The notes: generated by a model from the letters alone, not told the origin. Positions 1-8,137 are shown, counted from the first letter of the stretch. The stretch is 64,000 bases of DNA from Pseudomonas lalkuanensis (GCF_008807375.1 NZ_CP043311.1:1468001-1532000); one strand, 5' to 3'. Translations and numbers: made by a program.

Positions 1-45
1 GATCTTGTGGCCGTTGGGGGTGGTCCAGTAATACAGGTCGATCAT
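1..45 (-). CDS. Glutathione S-transferase family protein, N-terminus only (cut by window edge)
   Basis: Only the first 15 codons are in the window, reading leftward off the edge: MIDLYYWTTPNGHKI. This thioredoxin-fold start (beta strand, then a TTPNG(H/R)K loop in the glutathione-binding position) is typical of YfcG/YghU-like glutathione S-transferases. A GGAG Shine-Dalgarno lies 8 bases before the ATG. The rest of the protein is outside the window, so the subfamily cannot be judged. Confidence 0.7.
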   Translation of the reverse strand, partial: MIDLYYWTTPNGHKI

Positions 46-80
46 CGGGAAGGCTCCATCGGGCCTTACGCTCGGCCCTG

Positions 81-110
81 AAACGAACAGGCCCGCACTA
101 GGCGGGCCTG
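81..110 (-). terminator. Rho-independent terminator after the SEC-C gene
   Basis: Nine-base perfect arms CAGGCCCGC / GCGGGCCTG around a 5-base loop. Read on the minus strand, the hairpin is followed by TTCGTTTC. It lies just beyond the stop of the leftward SEC-C gene. Confidence 0.7.
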
Positions 111-126
111 GATGAGTGCGGGGGCG

Positions 127-318
127 TCAGGCGCCGTGGCACTTCTTGAACTTCTTCTGGCTGCCGCAGGGGCAGGGATCGTTGCGGCCCACTTCCTTCA
201 GCGGGTTGCGCACCGGCTCCTGGTGGCCGTGATTGCAGTGCGGGCCATGCACGTGGTGGTGATCGTGGTCATGGTCGTGGTTGCAGTTCGGACCATGGAC
301 ATGGGGTTCTTGACTCAT
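127..318 (-). CDS. His-rich SEC-C motif mini-protein, 63 aa
   Basis: The C-terminus carries a SEC-C zinc-binding motif ([15 protein letters not shown], residues 47-61), the module best known from the SecA C-terminus. In front of it lies a two-fold repeat of H-V-H-G-P-x-C-N-H with 12 histidines between residues 6 and 32, plus Cys12 and Cys28. This suggests a small cytosolic metal-chelating protein. Zinc binding by SEC-C is family knowledge; a nickel, copper or zinc buffering role for the His-rich part is inference. No partner gene is evident; the next gene upstream on the same strand is a lipoprotein 7 bases away, so they are probably cotranscribed. Confidence 0.75.
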   Translation of the reverse strand: MSQEPHVHGPNCNHDHDHDHHHVHGPHCNHGHQEPVRNPLKEVGRNDPCPCGSQKKFKKCHGA

Positions 319-325
319 GAAGGTT

Positions 326-826
326 CTACTCCGGGATGTAACTGCCGGGGATTATCTCGCCATTGCGAGTGAGGTGCACGCTCTTGCCGAACATCAGTCC
401 GGTCTTCACCTCGCCCTGCAGGCGGTACTTGATGGGTTCGTCCGGCTTTTCCAGGAGCTTCACGATGTACTTCATATGCCGCCACAGGTTGGTGCGCACG
501 GGTACTTCGAAGGTCTGGCTGCCGTGGGCGGGCACGGTAAACCAGGTGCTGGATTCGCCGGAAGCGAGCTTCACGTCATTGAGATGAACGGTATAGGCGA
601 GCCCGCGCACTGGCAGGCTGACATCGTTGGGGTTGTCGATGCGAAAGCGCAGCACGAACTGCTGTTCCAGCAGTTTGGCGCGCACGACGTCGACCTTGAG
701 CAGTCGAACGTCGGGGTCCTGGAAGCTGTCGCTGAGCCAGGTGGAGCATCCGCTGAGGCCCGAAAAGGGTAGGGCGAAGAAAAACAGTAGGCTGAGAATT
801 CTTATCATTTGCGCCTGGTAAAACAT
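326..826 (-). CDS. LEA type 2 / WHy-domain lipoprotein
   Basis: A 166-aa protein with a hydrophobic signal ending in the lipobox LSGC (Cys27), then a beta-rich LEA-2/WHy domain (pattern of FRIDNPND near residue 60). WHy domains occur in bacterial desiccation and stress-related lipoproteins; the molecular role is unknown. The first ATG has a TTGGAG ribosome site 7 bases upstream, while an internal ATG at codon 7 has none, so I use the long form. The gene ends 7 bases before the SEC-C gene on the same strand. Confidence 0.7.
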   Translation of the reverse strand: MFYQAQMIRILSLLFFFALPFSGLSGCSTWLSDSFQDPDVRLLKVDVVRAKLLEQQFVLRFRIDNPNDVSLPVRGLAYTVHLNDVKLASGESSTWFTVPAHGSQTFEVPVRTNLWRHMKYIVKLLEKPDEPIKYRLQGEVKTGLMFGKSVHLTRNGEIIPGSYIPE

Positions 827-940
827 TGCAATACTCCAAGTGACGCTTCAGTGTAACAAGCAACTGCTCGGCCGCAACCTGTTGTGAGCCGAAAAAAAGC
901 TGCGCCATACTGCAGGGCAATTCGGTCAGGAGTGTTACCA

Positions 941-1510
941 ATGGGTCGTTACGAGATCGCCTTTGCCGGAAGGCTGGTACCCGGGGCGCGACCGGAACTG
1001 GTGCAGGCCAACCTGGCCAAATTGTTCCAGGCCGACGCCCAGCGCATTGCCACGCTTTTCTCCGGGCGTCGCGTGATTCTCAAGAACAACCTGGATGAAG
1101 CCGCCGCGGAAAAATACCGCTCGACCCTGGAACGCGCGGGTGCGCTGGTCGAGGTGCTGTCCATGGAGCCGGAAATAGAAGAAGTGGAGTTGGCGCCGCC
1201 GCCGGAGCCCGAACCCCTGGCCCGTCCCGTGGCAGCGCCTGCACCGGCGCAAGTCGCGGCGCCGGGCCGCCTGAAGGTGGTGCCGCGCGATGAGTACATG
1301 GCCGCGTTCGTTGGCGTGGACGCTCCGGACTTCGGCATCGCTCCCGTCGGCGCCGATCTGCAGGACGCCAAGCCGGAGGCGGCGACACCGCGCTTCGATT
1401 TCTCCGGAATGAGCCTGGCGCCCGTGGGCAGCGATATGGGCCAGCAGAAGACGCCTCCCTCCGGGCCGCCGCCGGATACCTCCCACCTGCGCCTGGAAGA
1501 GCGCAAATAG
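941..1510 (+). CDS. Conserved hypothetical protein, 189 aa
   Basis: No function recognised. The N-terminal about 75 residues form a compact helical/strand domain with the pattern LFSGRRVILKNNLDEAAAEKY, also seen at the N-terminus of several uncharacterised Pseudomonas proteins. The middle is a Pro/Ala/Glu-rich linker (residues 78-105) and the C-terminus is low complexity with two similar segments (PDFGIAPVGADL and FDFSGMSLAPVGSDM). No signal peptide or membrane segment is visible, so it is probably cytosolic. The ATG at 941 is preceded by AGGAG; upstream in-frame codons to 884 lack a ribosome site. A strong terminator follows. Confidence 0.75.
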   Translation: MGRYEIAFAGRLVPGARPELVQANLAKLFQADAQRIATLFSGRRVILKNNLDEAAAEKYRSTLERAGALVEVLSMEPEIEEVELAPPPEPEPLARPVAAPAPAQVAAPGRLKVVPRDEYMAAFVGVDAPDFGIAPVGADLQDAKPEAATPRFDFSGMSLAPVGSDMGQQKTPPSGPPPDTSHLRLEERK

Positions 1511-1518
1511 ATAGCAAG

Positions 1519-1545
1519 AGGCCCGCGATCTGCGGGCCTTTTTGT
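1519..1545 (+). terminator. Rho-independent terminator
   Basis: Eight-base perfect arms AGGCCCGC / GCGGGCCT with loop GATCT, then a run of T. It ends the rightward gene at 941-1510, and the leftward ychJ-like gene ends just beyond it. Confidence 0.9.
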
Positions 1546-1552
1546 CATCGCT

Positions 1553-2023
1553 TCAGAAATAACTCGAACAACATTTCTTGAACTTCTCCCCGCTGCCGCA
1601 GGGGCAGGGGTCGTTGCGCCCTGCCTTCACCGGCACCGTGGGGTCGAGGAAATACCATCGGCCATCCGCCTGGACGAAGGCCGAGCGCTCACGATGGCTG
1701 TGTTCGCCCCCCTGGTCGTGCCAGCGTGCGGTGAAGGTGACGAAGGCGTGCTCGGGCTGGCCGCCCAGCAGGTCATGGCCTTCCACTTCCAGGCCGAGCC
1801 AGGTGCTGCCAAGGCTCCAGGCGCGGATGGCTTCGATATCCAGTCCGGAGCGCTGGGCGGGCAGGGTGGTCTCCACCAGGTAGTCCACCAGACCCAGTAC
1901 GTAGGCGCTGTAGCGCGAGCGCATCAGCGCCTCGGCGCTGGCGGCGGGGTGACCCGCGTGGTGGCGGCCGCAGCAGACCTCGAGGAGATTGCCGCTACCG
2001 CAGGGACAGATCGCAGTGCTCAT
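1553..2023 (-). CDS. YchJ family (UPF0225) SEC-C protein
   Basis: A 156-aa protein with a zinc-binding SEC-C-like Cys motif at each end ([13 protein letters not shown] at residues 6-18; [15 protein letters not shown] near 138-152) and an NTF2-like YchJ core between them ([11 protein letters not shown]...W). Length and layout match the family. Function is unknown; the family is often described as a metal-binding or SecA-like zinc protein. It lies 3 bases downstream of the DUF6231 gene, so the two form an operon. Confidence 0.88.
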   Translation of the reverse strand: MSTAICPCGSGNLLEVCCGRHHAGHPAASAEALMRSRYSAYVLGLVDYLVETTLPAQRSGLDIEAIRAWSLGSTWLGLEVEGHDLLGGQPEHAFVTFTARWHDQGGEHSHRERSAFVQADGRWYFLDPTVPVKAGRNDPCPCGSGEKFKKCCSSYF

Positions 2024-2026
2024 GGC

Positions 2027-2524
2027 TTACCACCAGTACTTGCCGAAGTTTTCCGGGTTGGCCCAGAACTTGGCGTTCAGCCAGTCAGGTACCTGCTTGT
2101 ACTCACGCAGATCATAGGTGAACAGGGTCAGGATCTGCTGGTCGCGACGGAAACGCTCGCTGGCCTGCATGGCCAGGGAGAAGAAGTCGGTGTCCTTCCA
2201 GTCACAGGCATTGAGATCCGCCAGCACCGCTACGCGACTGGCGTTGAGGTTGCGGATGCCGCCCAGCAGCTGCAATCCGTCGCGCTTGGGCAGGTGCTCC
2301 AGGCAGTCCGCCAGCAGCGCGAGGTCGAAGCGGCGACCTGCCTGCTCCGCCGGCAGCGGGCCGGCGGGAACCTGCGTTACCTGGCATTCCGGGTGGACGG
2401 AGGCGAAGGCTTCGAGCGCCGGAAGCGGACTGTCACCGACCAGGAGCAGGCTTTGCGGAGCATGGCGTTCGAGCAAGGCCGCGAGGGCTTGCTGCGGTGT
2501 GCGGGAGGAGAAACTATCAGTCAT
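2027..2524 (-). CDS. DUF6231 family protein, methyltransferase-like
   Basis: A 165-aa cytosolic protein. The segment SLLLVGDSPLPALEAF followed by FDLALLADCLEHLPK (about residues 66-80) resembles strands 1 and 4 of a class I SAM-methyltransferase fold, but the glycine-rich SAM loop is poor, so activity is doubtful. The C-terminus is aromatic (NFGKYWW). Known only as a conserved Pseudomonas gene next to ychJ. GAGGA precedes the ATG by 8 bases. Confidence 0.75.
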   Translation of the reverse strand: MTDSFSSRTPQQALAALLERHAPQSLLLVGDSPLPALEAFASVHPECQVTQVPAGPLPAEQAGRRFDLALLADCLEHLPKRDGLQLLGGIRNLNASRVAVLADLNACDWKDTDFFSLAMQASERFRRDQQILTLFTYDLREYKQVPDWLNAKFWANPENFGKYWW

Positions 2525-2654
2525 CGAAAATCCTCGAACAGGTAGGGCAAGACTAGCCCGAAGGCGACTCGTGGCCTAGTGCTGGCGGTTTCCGGGGCTG
2601 GCGTCTTTACTCCCTAATTGTCGGTATGGGCCGATTCTAAGAGGAGACTTGCTT

Positions 2655-3350
2655 ATGAGCATTACACGGACAGCTTTACCCCTTGTACTAGTGACCAGCC
2701 TGCTAACCGGTTGCGCCGGCCTGCAGAAGACCGACTGGCCCAAGTGTGCGGCAGTAGGGGGTGTGGTAGGTGCGGGACTGGGTGCCATTGAAAGCAGCAC
2801 CTATGCCGGCTGGGGTGCCCTGATTGGCGCCGGCACGGCGGCAGCCTATTGCTGGGTTCACGGCGATGGCGATGAGGATGGCGACGGCGTACTGGATAGC
2901 CGCGACAAGTGCCCTGGCACTCCGCGTGGTACCCAGGTGGACGCCGACGGTTGCCCGCTCAAGGCAGAAGAGCCGGTGGCTGAAGAGGTGGTCGTCGTCG
3001 AGCACGAAACCATTGTTGTCCGCGATCTGCTGTTCGCATTCGACTCCGCGAAACTCGACCCGGCTGACGAAGCCAAGCTCGATGGCGTCGCCAGTCGACT
3101 GAAGAACGAAGCTCCGGATGCCAAGCTGACCATCACCGGTCACACCGACAGCGTCGGCTCTGATGCCTACAACCAGAAACTTTCGGAGCGCCGCGCCCAA
3201 TCGGTGGCCGACTACCTGGTACGCAGTGGCATCCCGGCCTCCAATATCGTCAGTGTCAGCGGTGCGGGTGAAAGCCAGCCGGTAGCCGACAACGCCACCA
3301 AGGACGGCCGCGCCATGAACCGTCGCGTGGAAATCCAGATCGACCGCTAA
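2655..3350 (+). CDS. OmpA family lipoprotein with glycine zipper and TSP3-like calcium motif (copy 1)
   Basis: A 231-aa precursor. Signal peptide with lipobox LLTGC, then a short glycine-zipper hydrophobic stretch (about 32-66), an acidic thrombospondin-type-3-like motif DGDEDGDGVLDSRDKC (about 71-86) expected to bind calcium, a Glu/Val linker, and a C-terminal OmpA domain (about 118-231) with the peptidoglycan-binding NQKLSERRAQSV and NRRVEIQI signatures. Predicted outer-membrane lipoprotein anchored to peptidoglycan. The ATG at 2655 is chosen because GAGGAG lies 8 bases upstream; an in-frame TTG at 2649 is not needed. A paralogue follows 95 bases downstream. Confidence 0.9.
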   Translation: MSITRTALPLVLVTSLLTGCAGLQKTDWPKCAAVGGVVGAGLGAIESSTYAGWGALIGAGTAAAYCWVHGDGDEDGDGVLDSRDKCPGTPRGTQVDADGCPLKAEEPVAEEVVVVEHETIVVRDLLFAFDSAKLDPADEAKLDGVASRLKNEAPDAKLTITGHTDSVGSDAYNQKLSERRAQSVADYLVRSGIPASNIVSVSGAGESQPVADNATKDGRAMNRRVEIQIDR

Positions 3351-3362
3351 ACCCCGGAGTAC

Positions 3363-3389
3363 CTGCGGCGCGCGCCTTGTGCGCCGCAG
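3363..3389 (+). other. Hairpin between the two OmpA paralogues
   Basis: Perfect 9-base arms CTGCGGCGC / GCGCCGCAG with a 9-base loop and no T tract. It could be a processing or attenuation hairpin in an OmpA1-OmpA2 transcript. Confidence 0.5.
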
Positions 3390-3445
3390 GAGCCGGGTCT
3401 TTACTCCTGTGGTACCGGCTTGGCCGGTGGCACAGGAGAATCATC

Positions 3446-4177
3446 ATGGGCAACCAACTTCCCCGGGTTGCGATTTCACTTCTTCTGGTCAGCAGTTTCC
3501 TCTCTGGTTGTGCGTCCACGTCCAGCAATGGCAGTGCGCCGCTGAATCAGGGGAATTGGCCAATCTGCAGTCTGATCGGCGGCCTGGCAGGCGGTGGTCT
3601 GGGCTCAATCGAGAGCTCTGCCTGGGCAGCGGGTGGCGCCGCGGCCGGCGCCATTGTCGGTGGCCTGATCTGTTACGTGCAGGACGGCGATGCCGATGGC
3701 GATGGCGTCTTCGATCGCCGGGATGACTGTCCCAATACCCCAGCCGGTGCGACCGTCGATAGTCGCGGTTGTCCACAGCGAACTTATCCCCAGGCCACGA
3801 CCGAGGCCCCTCCGGCGCCGCCCCAGGATGAGGTGATCGTCCTCAGCGACATGGGCAACGTGCTGTTCGCCTTCGACTCCGCCGAGCTGACATCCACTGC
3901 CAAGGAACAACTGGTCGCCGTCGCCAACCGCCTTAATGGCGCCAATCTGGTGGGCGCCAAGGTGATCGGCCACACCGACAGCGTGGGCTCCGACCAGTAC
4001 AACCAGGGGCTATCCGAGCGCCGGGCAAGGTCCGTGGCGGACTTCCTGGCGGGCCAGGGCGTACCGGCCGACAAGCTGTCCACAGAAGGCAGGGGGGAAA
4101 GCCAGCCGGTGGCGGACAACGAGACGGACGCGGGGCGCGCGCAGAACCGCCGGGTGGAGATCCAGGTCGATCGCTGA
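3446..4177 (+). CDS. OmpA family lipoprotein with glycine zipper and TSP3-like calcium motif (copy 2)
   Basis: A 243-aa paralogue of the preceding gene with the same order of parts: lipobox LSGC, glycine zipper (SLIGGLAGGGLGSIESS), acidic motif DGDADGDGVFDRRDDC, variable linker (Pro/Ala/Thr-rich here), and an OmpA peptidoglycan-binding domain ending in QNRRVEIQVDR. Start ATG at 3446 follows CAGGAGA; longer in-frame starts lack a ribosome site. Both copies likely tether the outer membrane to the cell wall; retention of both suggests subtle specialisation, mainly in the linker. Confidence 0.9.
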   Translation: MGNQLPRVAISLLLVSSFLSGCASTSSNGSAPLNQGNWPICSLIGGLAGGGLGSIESSAWAAGGAAAGAIVGGLICYVQDGDADGDGVFDRRDDCPNTPAGATVDSRGCPQRTYPQATTEAPPAPPQDEVIVLSDMGNVLFAFDSAELTSTAKEQLVAVANRLNGANLVGAKVIGHTDSVGSDQYNQGLSERRARSVADFLAGQGVPADKLSTEGRGESQPVADNETDAGRAQNRRVEIQVDR

Positions 4178-4353
4178 CGGATTTTTCTGCGCTGCATCAA
4201 TGACTCTTCCGCAGTTCGATTCTTTTCCCGGCGACGCACTGGTGCGTCGTCGGGCTTCGGCGTATGTTCCGCAAAACTCGAAAAATGCCTGGCTCGGCGA
4301 GAGGTGCTGCCGAGCATCGGCAGACCTGGCTGAGCGCTTTGGGGAGGGGATGA

Positions 4354-4632
4354 ATGCGTTTATTCATGGGGCTGGGCAAGGTCGTTGCCCTGCTGTTCTG
4401 GCTGGTGGTGATCGTCAACCTCGTTTCACCGTTCGCCAAACCATTCGACATGCTGCTGAGCGGCGCCGGCATCCTGCTGATACTGGTCCACCTGTTCGAA
4501 ATCACGCTGTTCAATTCGTTGCTGCGTGGTCGGGCCAATCCCTGGCTTGATCGACTGCAACTGCTTCTGTTCGGAGTCTTTCACCTGCTCGGAATCCGAC
4601 GTCACGGCGCCAAGGAGAGCGGCCATGCGTAA
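4354..4632 (+). CDS. DUF1145 inner-membrane protein
   Basis: A 92-aa protein with two to three hydrophobic segments (about 8-26, 33-52, 62-80) and the DUF1145 pattern (N-x-V-S-P-F, then HLFEI). Function unknown. The ribosome site GGGGAGGGG precedes the ATG. Its stop overlaps the start of the collagen-like gene by 8 bases, so the two are translationally coupled. Confidence 0.8.
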   Translation: MRLFMGLGKVVALLFWLVVIVNLVSPFAKPFDMLLSGAGILLILVHLFEITLFNSLLRGRANPWLDRLQLLLFGVFHLLGIRRHGAKESGHA

Positions 4633-5386
4633 GTTCTGCCTGATGCTTGCGCTGATCACGCCTGTCGCCCTGGCCCAGGGGCAGGTAACGGTGGAGGCCC
4701 ATAACTTCCTCAAGCTGCCGTCCAGAGCCGGAAGCCTGAATCTCGACCGGGTCGAAGTGGCAGATTTCGCCACACTGCTGATCCCGGCGGGGGTCACCGA
4801 ATTGCGCATCGGCGAATTGCACATGGGGCGCGAGGCGCGTCTTGGTATCGCTCCGGCCGAGCAGACATTTCGCCTGGAAGTGCAGCGTGGCGAGATTGGC
4901 ACCGGTAGCCACATCACGGCCTCGGGCGCTGCCGGCAGCATGAGCAAGCCGGCCAGTTCCGGGCGCAACCTCGATCTGCGGTTCGTCGAAGTCCAGGTGA
5001 GCGAGATGACCCTCGACGTGCGCGGCGGCATCGGCGCTCCCGGACACTCCGGGCTGGCCGGCGCCGACGGCGATGCGGCGGGCTGCCTGTGGGGCGATGC
5101 CAGCCGTGGCTGGGACGGCCAGCCTGGCGGCGATGGCCAGACCGGTGGCGCCGGTGGGCAGGTGCGCCTTGAGGTGCCGGCTTCCTTCCCGGTGGAACTG
5201 GTACGCGTGCGCCTGGATGGCGGGGCCGGTGGCGCACCGGGTGAAGGTGGCGCGGGCGGTCATGGCGGCGCCGGCAAGGGCTGCCTGCTTTACAAGGCCG
5301 ATGGTGGCAAGGGCGGTCGCGCCGGGCCACCCGGTCGTGCCGGTGCTGCCGGCAGTGCCGGCAGCCTCAAGGTCGTGCGTTTCTGA
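4625..5386 (+). CDS. Exported collagen-like glycine-rich protein
   Basis: A 253-aa protein. Signal peptide about residues 1-18 (ending VALAQG), then an all-beta region (20-135) with repeated strand patterns (LRIGELHMGREARLGI), then two glycine-rich blocks with collagen-like G-x-y triplets (about 139-180 and 199-253) separated by a short beta segment. Each block holds one Cys (in GCLWGD and GCLLYKADGG). Long glycine-rich repeats usually form extended or adhesive structures; a surface or periplasmic structural role is inference. The ATG overlaps the end of the DUF1145 gene. GC and codon use match neighbours. Confidence 0.75.
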   Translation: MRKFCLMLALITPVALAQGQVTVEAHNFLKLPSRAGSLNLDRVEVADFATLLIPAGVTELRIGELHMGREARLGIAPAEQTFRLEVQRGEIGTGSHITASGAAGSMSKPASSGRNLDLRFVEVQVSEMTLDVRGGIGAPGHSGLAGADGDAAGCLWGDASRGWDGQPGGDGQTGGAGGQVRLEVPASFPVELVRVRLDGGAGGAPGEGGAGGHGGAGKGCLLYKADGGKGGRAGPPGRAGAAGSAGSLKVVRF

Positions 5387-5395
5387 ATGCGGGAT

Positions 5396-5415
5396 GGCGC
5401 ACAGGGACGTGCGCC
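5396..5415. terminator. Hairpin between convergent genes
   Basis: Seven-base arms GGCGCAC / GTGCGCC around AGGGAC, lying between the converging collagen-like and CopD genes. No T tract follows on the plus strand, so termination activity is uncertain. Confidence 0.35.
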
Positions 5416-5428
5416 TGCAAGGCTGTAA

Positions 5429-5893
5429 TCAGAACGTCGGGCGAAGGGCGACGATCGTCACCAGTGCCAGCCCGATCAGAAGATTGAATCCCACCACCCG
5501 GCGGATGCGACCCAGCACCGCGCCACCTTCCGGCCAGTTCTCCGCGTTCACCGCTGCCCGCAGCTGCGGTAGGAGCAGGGCGCTCACCCGCAGGAACAGG
5601 GCGAGCATCGCCACATAAAGGCCGATCATCATGTGCACATAGCGCGGCGCGGCCTCCATGCTGGCGTACGACAGGTGCATCATGCCGACGCCGGTGAAGG
5701 GCAGGACCAGCACCGCCGGCCATACCCACTGGAAGAAACGGCGGAACACTTCCAGCCACAGACGCAGCCGGGCAGGCGGTTCCAGGGTGGCGACGGCAGC
5801 CGGCCGCAGGATCATCCAGGCGAAGAACATGCCGCCGACCCATACCAGGGCGGACAGCAGGTGCAGGGCATAAAGGGCGGCGTGAGGCGTCAT
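5429..5893 (-). CDS. CopD family integral membrane protein
   Basis: A 154-aa protein with four predicted membrane helices (about 8-30, 52-72, 84-106, 128-150). The first helix carries the HLLSALVWVGGMFF signature of the CopD/YohJ-like family, where the His is a possible metal or haem ligand. It could be a copper-related or haem-dependent membrane protein; substrate not shown. It is divergent from dinG and shares the 99-base intergenic region with a LexA-type site. Confidence 0.78.
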   Translation of the reverse strand: MTPHAALYALHLLSALVWVGGMFFAWMILRPAAVATLEPPARLRLWLEVFRRFFQWVWPAVLVLPFTGVGMMHLSYASMEAAPRYVHMMIGLYVAMLALFLRVSALLLPQLRAAVNAENWPEGGAVLGRIRRVVGFNLLIGLALVTIVALRPTF

Positions 5894-5954
5894 CCGGTCA
5901 ACTCCATTCGGCGGGGAAAAGAAGGCGCGCTATCATAGCCGGCCTGTTAAAGTA

Positions 5955-5970
5955 CTGAAAATTTATCCAG
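5955..5970 (+). promoter_or_regulatory. Candidate LexA (SOS) box before dinG
   Basis: CTGAAAATTTATCCAG fits the CTG-N10-CAG core of gamma-proteobacterial LexA sites, with an A/T-rich centre. It lies 22 bases upstream of the dinG ATG in the shared copD/dinG promoter region. The fourth base is A where T is usual, so the site may be moderate in strength. Confidence 0.55.
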
Positions 5971-5992
5971 CGTTCCGACCCCGCCTGCTCCC

Positions 5993-8137
5993 ATGCTCAG
6001 CACTGAACTCAAGTCCCAGATCCAGGGCGCCTACAGCCGTTTCCTCGAAGCCAAGGGGCTAAAGGCCCGCTATGGCCAGCGCCTGATGATCGCCGAGGTG
6101 GCCAAGGCCCTGGGCGCCATTCCCATGGATGAAGAAGGGCATCGCGAGGGCGAACCCGCCGTGGTCGCGGTGGAAGCGGGGACCGGTACCGGCAAGACCG
6201 TGGCCTATAGCCTGGCGACCATTCCCGTGGCCAAGGCGGCTGGCAAGCGTCTGGTGATCGCCACCGCCACTGTTGCCCTGCAGGAGCAGATCGTCCACAA
6301 GGACCTGCCCGACCTGATGCGCAACAGCGGCCTGAATTTCAGTTTTGCCCTGGCCAAGGGGCGCGGCCGCTACCTCTGCCTGTCCAAGCTCGACATGCTG
6401 CTGCAGGAGGGCCAGGCGCAGAGCGCAACCGCCCAGCTGTTCGCCGATGAGGGCTTCCATATCGATGTGGACGAGAAAGGCCAGAAGCTGCTCAACCAGA
6501 TGATCGAGCGCCTTGCCGGCAACCGCTGGGATGGCGACCGCGATGCCTGGCCCGAGGCCATCGAGGACCAGGACTGGGCCCGCGTCACCACGGACCACAG
6601 CCAGTGCACCAAGCGCCATTGCCCGAACTTCCAGCAGTGCGCCTTCTACAAGGCACGGGAAGGCATGACCAAGGTGGACGTGATCGTCACCAACCACGAC
6701 ATGGTCCTGGCCGACCTGGCCCTGGGTGGCGGCGCCGTGCTGCCCGACCCGCGCGATACCCTCTATGTGTTCGACGAGGGCCATCACCTGCCTGACAAGG
6801 CCATCGGCCACTTCGCCCACTACACCCGCCTGCGCTCCACCGCCGACTGGCTGGAGCAAGTGGCGAAGAACCTCACCAAGCTGCTGGCGCAGAATCCCCT
6901 GCCGGGCGATTTCGGCCGCCTGATCGAAGGCGTGCCTGTACTGGCGCGGGAAATCCGTACCCACCAGCAGTTCATGTTCAATGCCTGCGAAGAGATTGCC
7001 GACTTCCGCGCCGGTGAAGACATGGAAGGCCGCGACCGTCCGCGGCATCGCTTCGAGGCCGGCGTGGTGCCCGAGCATCTTCGCGAGCTGGGCATCGAAC
7101 TGAAGAAAGGCTTCTCCAGGCTGCACGATGTCTTCACTCGCCTGACCGAACTCCTCAAGGAAGCCATGGATGGTGAAGCCAGCATCGGTCTGGCCAGCCA
7201 CCAGGCGGAAGAGTGGTATCCGCTGTTCGGCAGCCTGCTGGTCCGCGCCCAGGGCAACTGGGAACTGTGGACCGCCTTCACCACCGAAGACCCGGAAGAC
7301 AGCCCGCCCATGGCGCGCTGGTTGACCCTGGCGGAAAGCGGCGCGTTGCATGACATCGAAGTCAACGCCAGCCCCATCCTCGCCGCCGAGACCTTGCGCC
7401 GTAACCTGTGGAACGTGGCCTACGGCGCCTTGGTGACCTCTGCCACCCTCACCGCGCTGGGCAAGTTCGACCGTTTCCGCATGCGCGCCGGCCTGCCCAG
7501 GGCCGCTGTCACCGCCGTTGTGCCGAGTCCGTTCCAGCACGCCGATGCGGGGCTGCTGCGGGTGCCCGACCTGAAAGCCGACCCCCGCGACGCAGCAGCC
7601 CACACCGCCGCCATCGTCCGTGACCTGCCCGGCCTGGTGGAGGGCGCGCGTGGCACCCTGGTGCTGTTCGCCTCGCGCCGGCAGATGCAGGATGTGTTCG
7701 ACGGGCTGGACCGCGACTGGCGCAAGCGCGTACTGATCCAGGGCAACCTGTCCAAGCAGGAAACCCTGAACAAGCACAAGGCGCGGGTGGACGATGGCGA
7801 GTCCAGCGTGCTCTTCGGCCTGGCCAGCTTCGCCGAGGGTGTGGACCTGCCGGGCGCCTACTGCGAACACGTGGTGATCGCCAAGATTCCCTTCGCCGTG
7901 CCGGACGACCCGGTGGAGGCGGCGCTGTCCGACTGGATCGAGGCCCGTGGTGGCAATCCCTTCATGGAAATCGCCGTGCCCGACGCCTCCCTGCGACTGG
8001 TCCAGGCTTGCGGTCGCCTGCTGCGTACGGAGGCGGACCGCGGCACCATCACGCTGCTGGACCGTCGTGTGGTCACCCAGCGTTACGGCCGCGCCATCCT
8101 CGATGCGTTGCCGCCGTTCCGCCGCGAGATCGCCTGA
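5993..8137 (+). CDS. dinG: ATP-dependent DNA helicase DinG
   Basis: A 714-aa XPD-like superfamily 2 helicase that unwinds 5'-overhang DNA, D-loops and R-loops. Walker A GTGTGKT at residues 63-69, DEGH box at 261-264, and four cysteines (C129, C205, C210, C216) spaced as in the Fe-S cluster domain of DinG. C-terminal motifs VLFGLASFAEGVDLPG and QACGRLLRTEADRG (motif VI with arginine finger) are intact. The domain order and length match the Pseudomonas/E. coli enzyme. A LexA-type site upstream agrees with SOS control. Confidence 0.95.
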   Translation: MLSTELKSQIQGAYSRFLEAKGLKARYGQRLMIAEVAKALGAIPMDEEGHREGEPAVVAVEAGTGTGKTVAYSLATIPVAKAAGKRLVIATATVALQEQIVHKDLPDLMRNSGLNFSFALAKGRGRYLCLSKLDMLLQEGQAQSATAQLFADEGFHIDVDEKGQKLLNQMIERLAGNRWDGDRDAWPEAIEDQDWARVTTDHSQCTKRHCPNFQQCAFYKAREGMTKVDVIVTNHDMVLADLALGGGAVLPDPRDTLYVFDEGHHLPDKAIGHFAHYTRLRSTADWLEQVAKNLTKLLAQNPLPGDFGRLIEGVPVLAREIRTHQQFMFNACEEIADFRAGEDMEGRDRPRHRFEAGVVPEHLRELGIELKKGFSRLHDVFTRLTELLKEAMDGEASIGLASHQAEEWYPLFGSLLVRAQGNWELWTAFTTEDPEDSPPMARWLTLAESGALHDIEVNASPILAAETLRRNLWNVAYGALVTSATLTALGKFDRFRMRAGLPRAAVTAVVPSPFQHADAGLLRVPDLKADPRDAAAHTAAIVRDLPGLVEGARGTLVLFASRRQMQDVFDGLDRDWRKRVLIQGNLSKQETLNKHKARVDDGESSVLFGLASFAEGVDLPGAYCEHVVIAKIPFAVPDDPVEAALSDWIEARGGNPFMEIAVPDASLRLVQACGRLLRTEADRGTITLLDRRVVTQRYGRAILDALPPFRREIA

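Noticed and set aside
4900..5386. A tandem DNA repeat in the collagen-like gene
   Set aside because: Repetition is at the protein level (Gly every few residues); no exact DNA unit is repeated.
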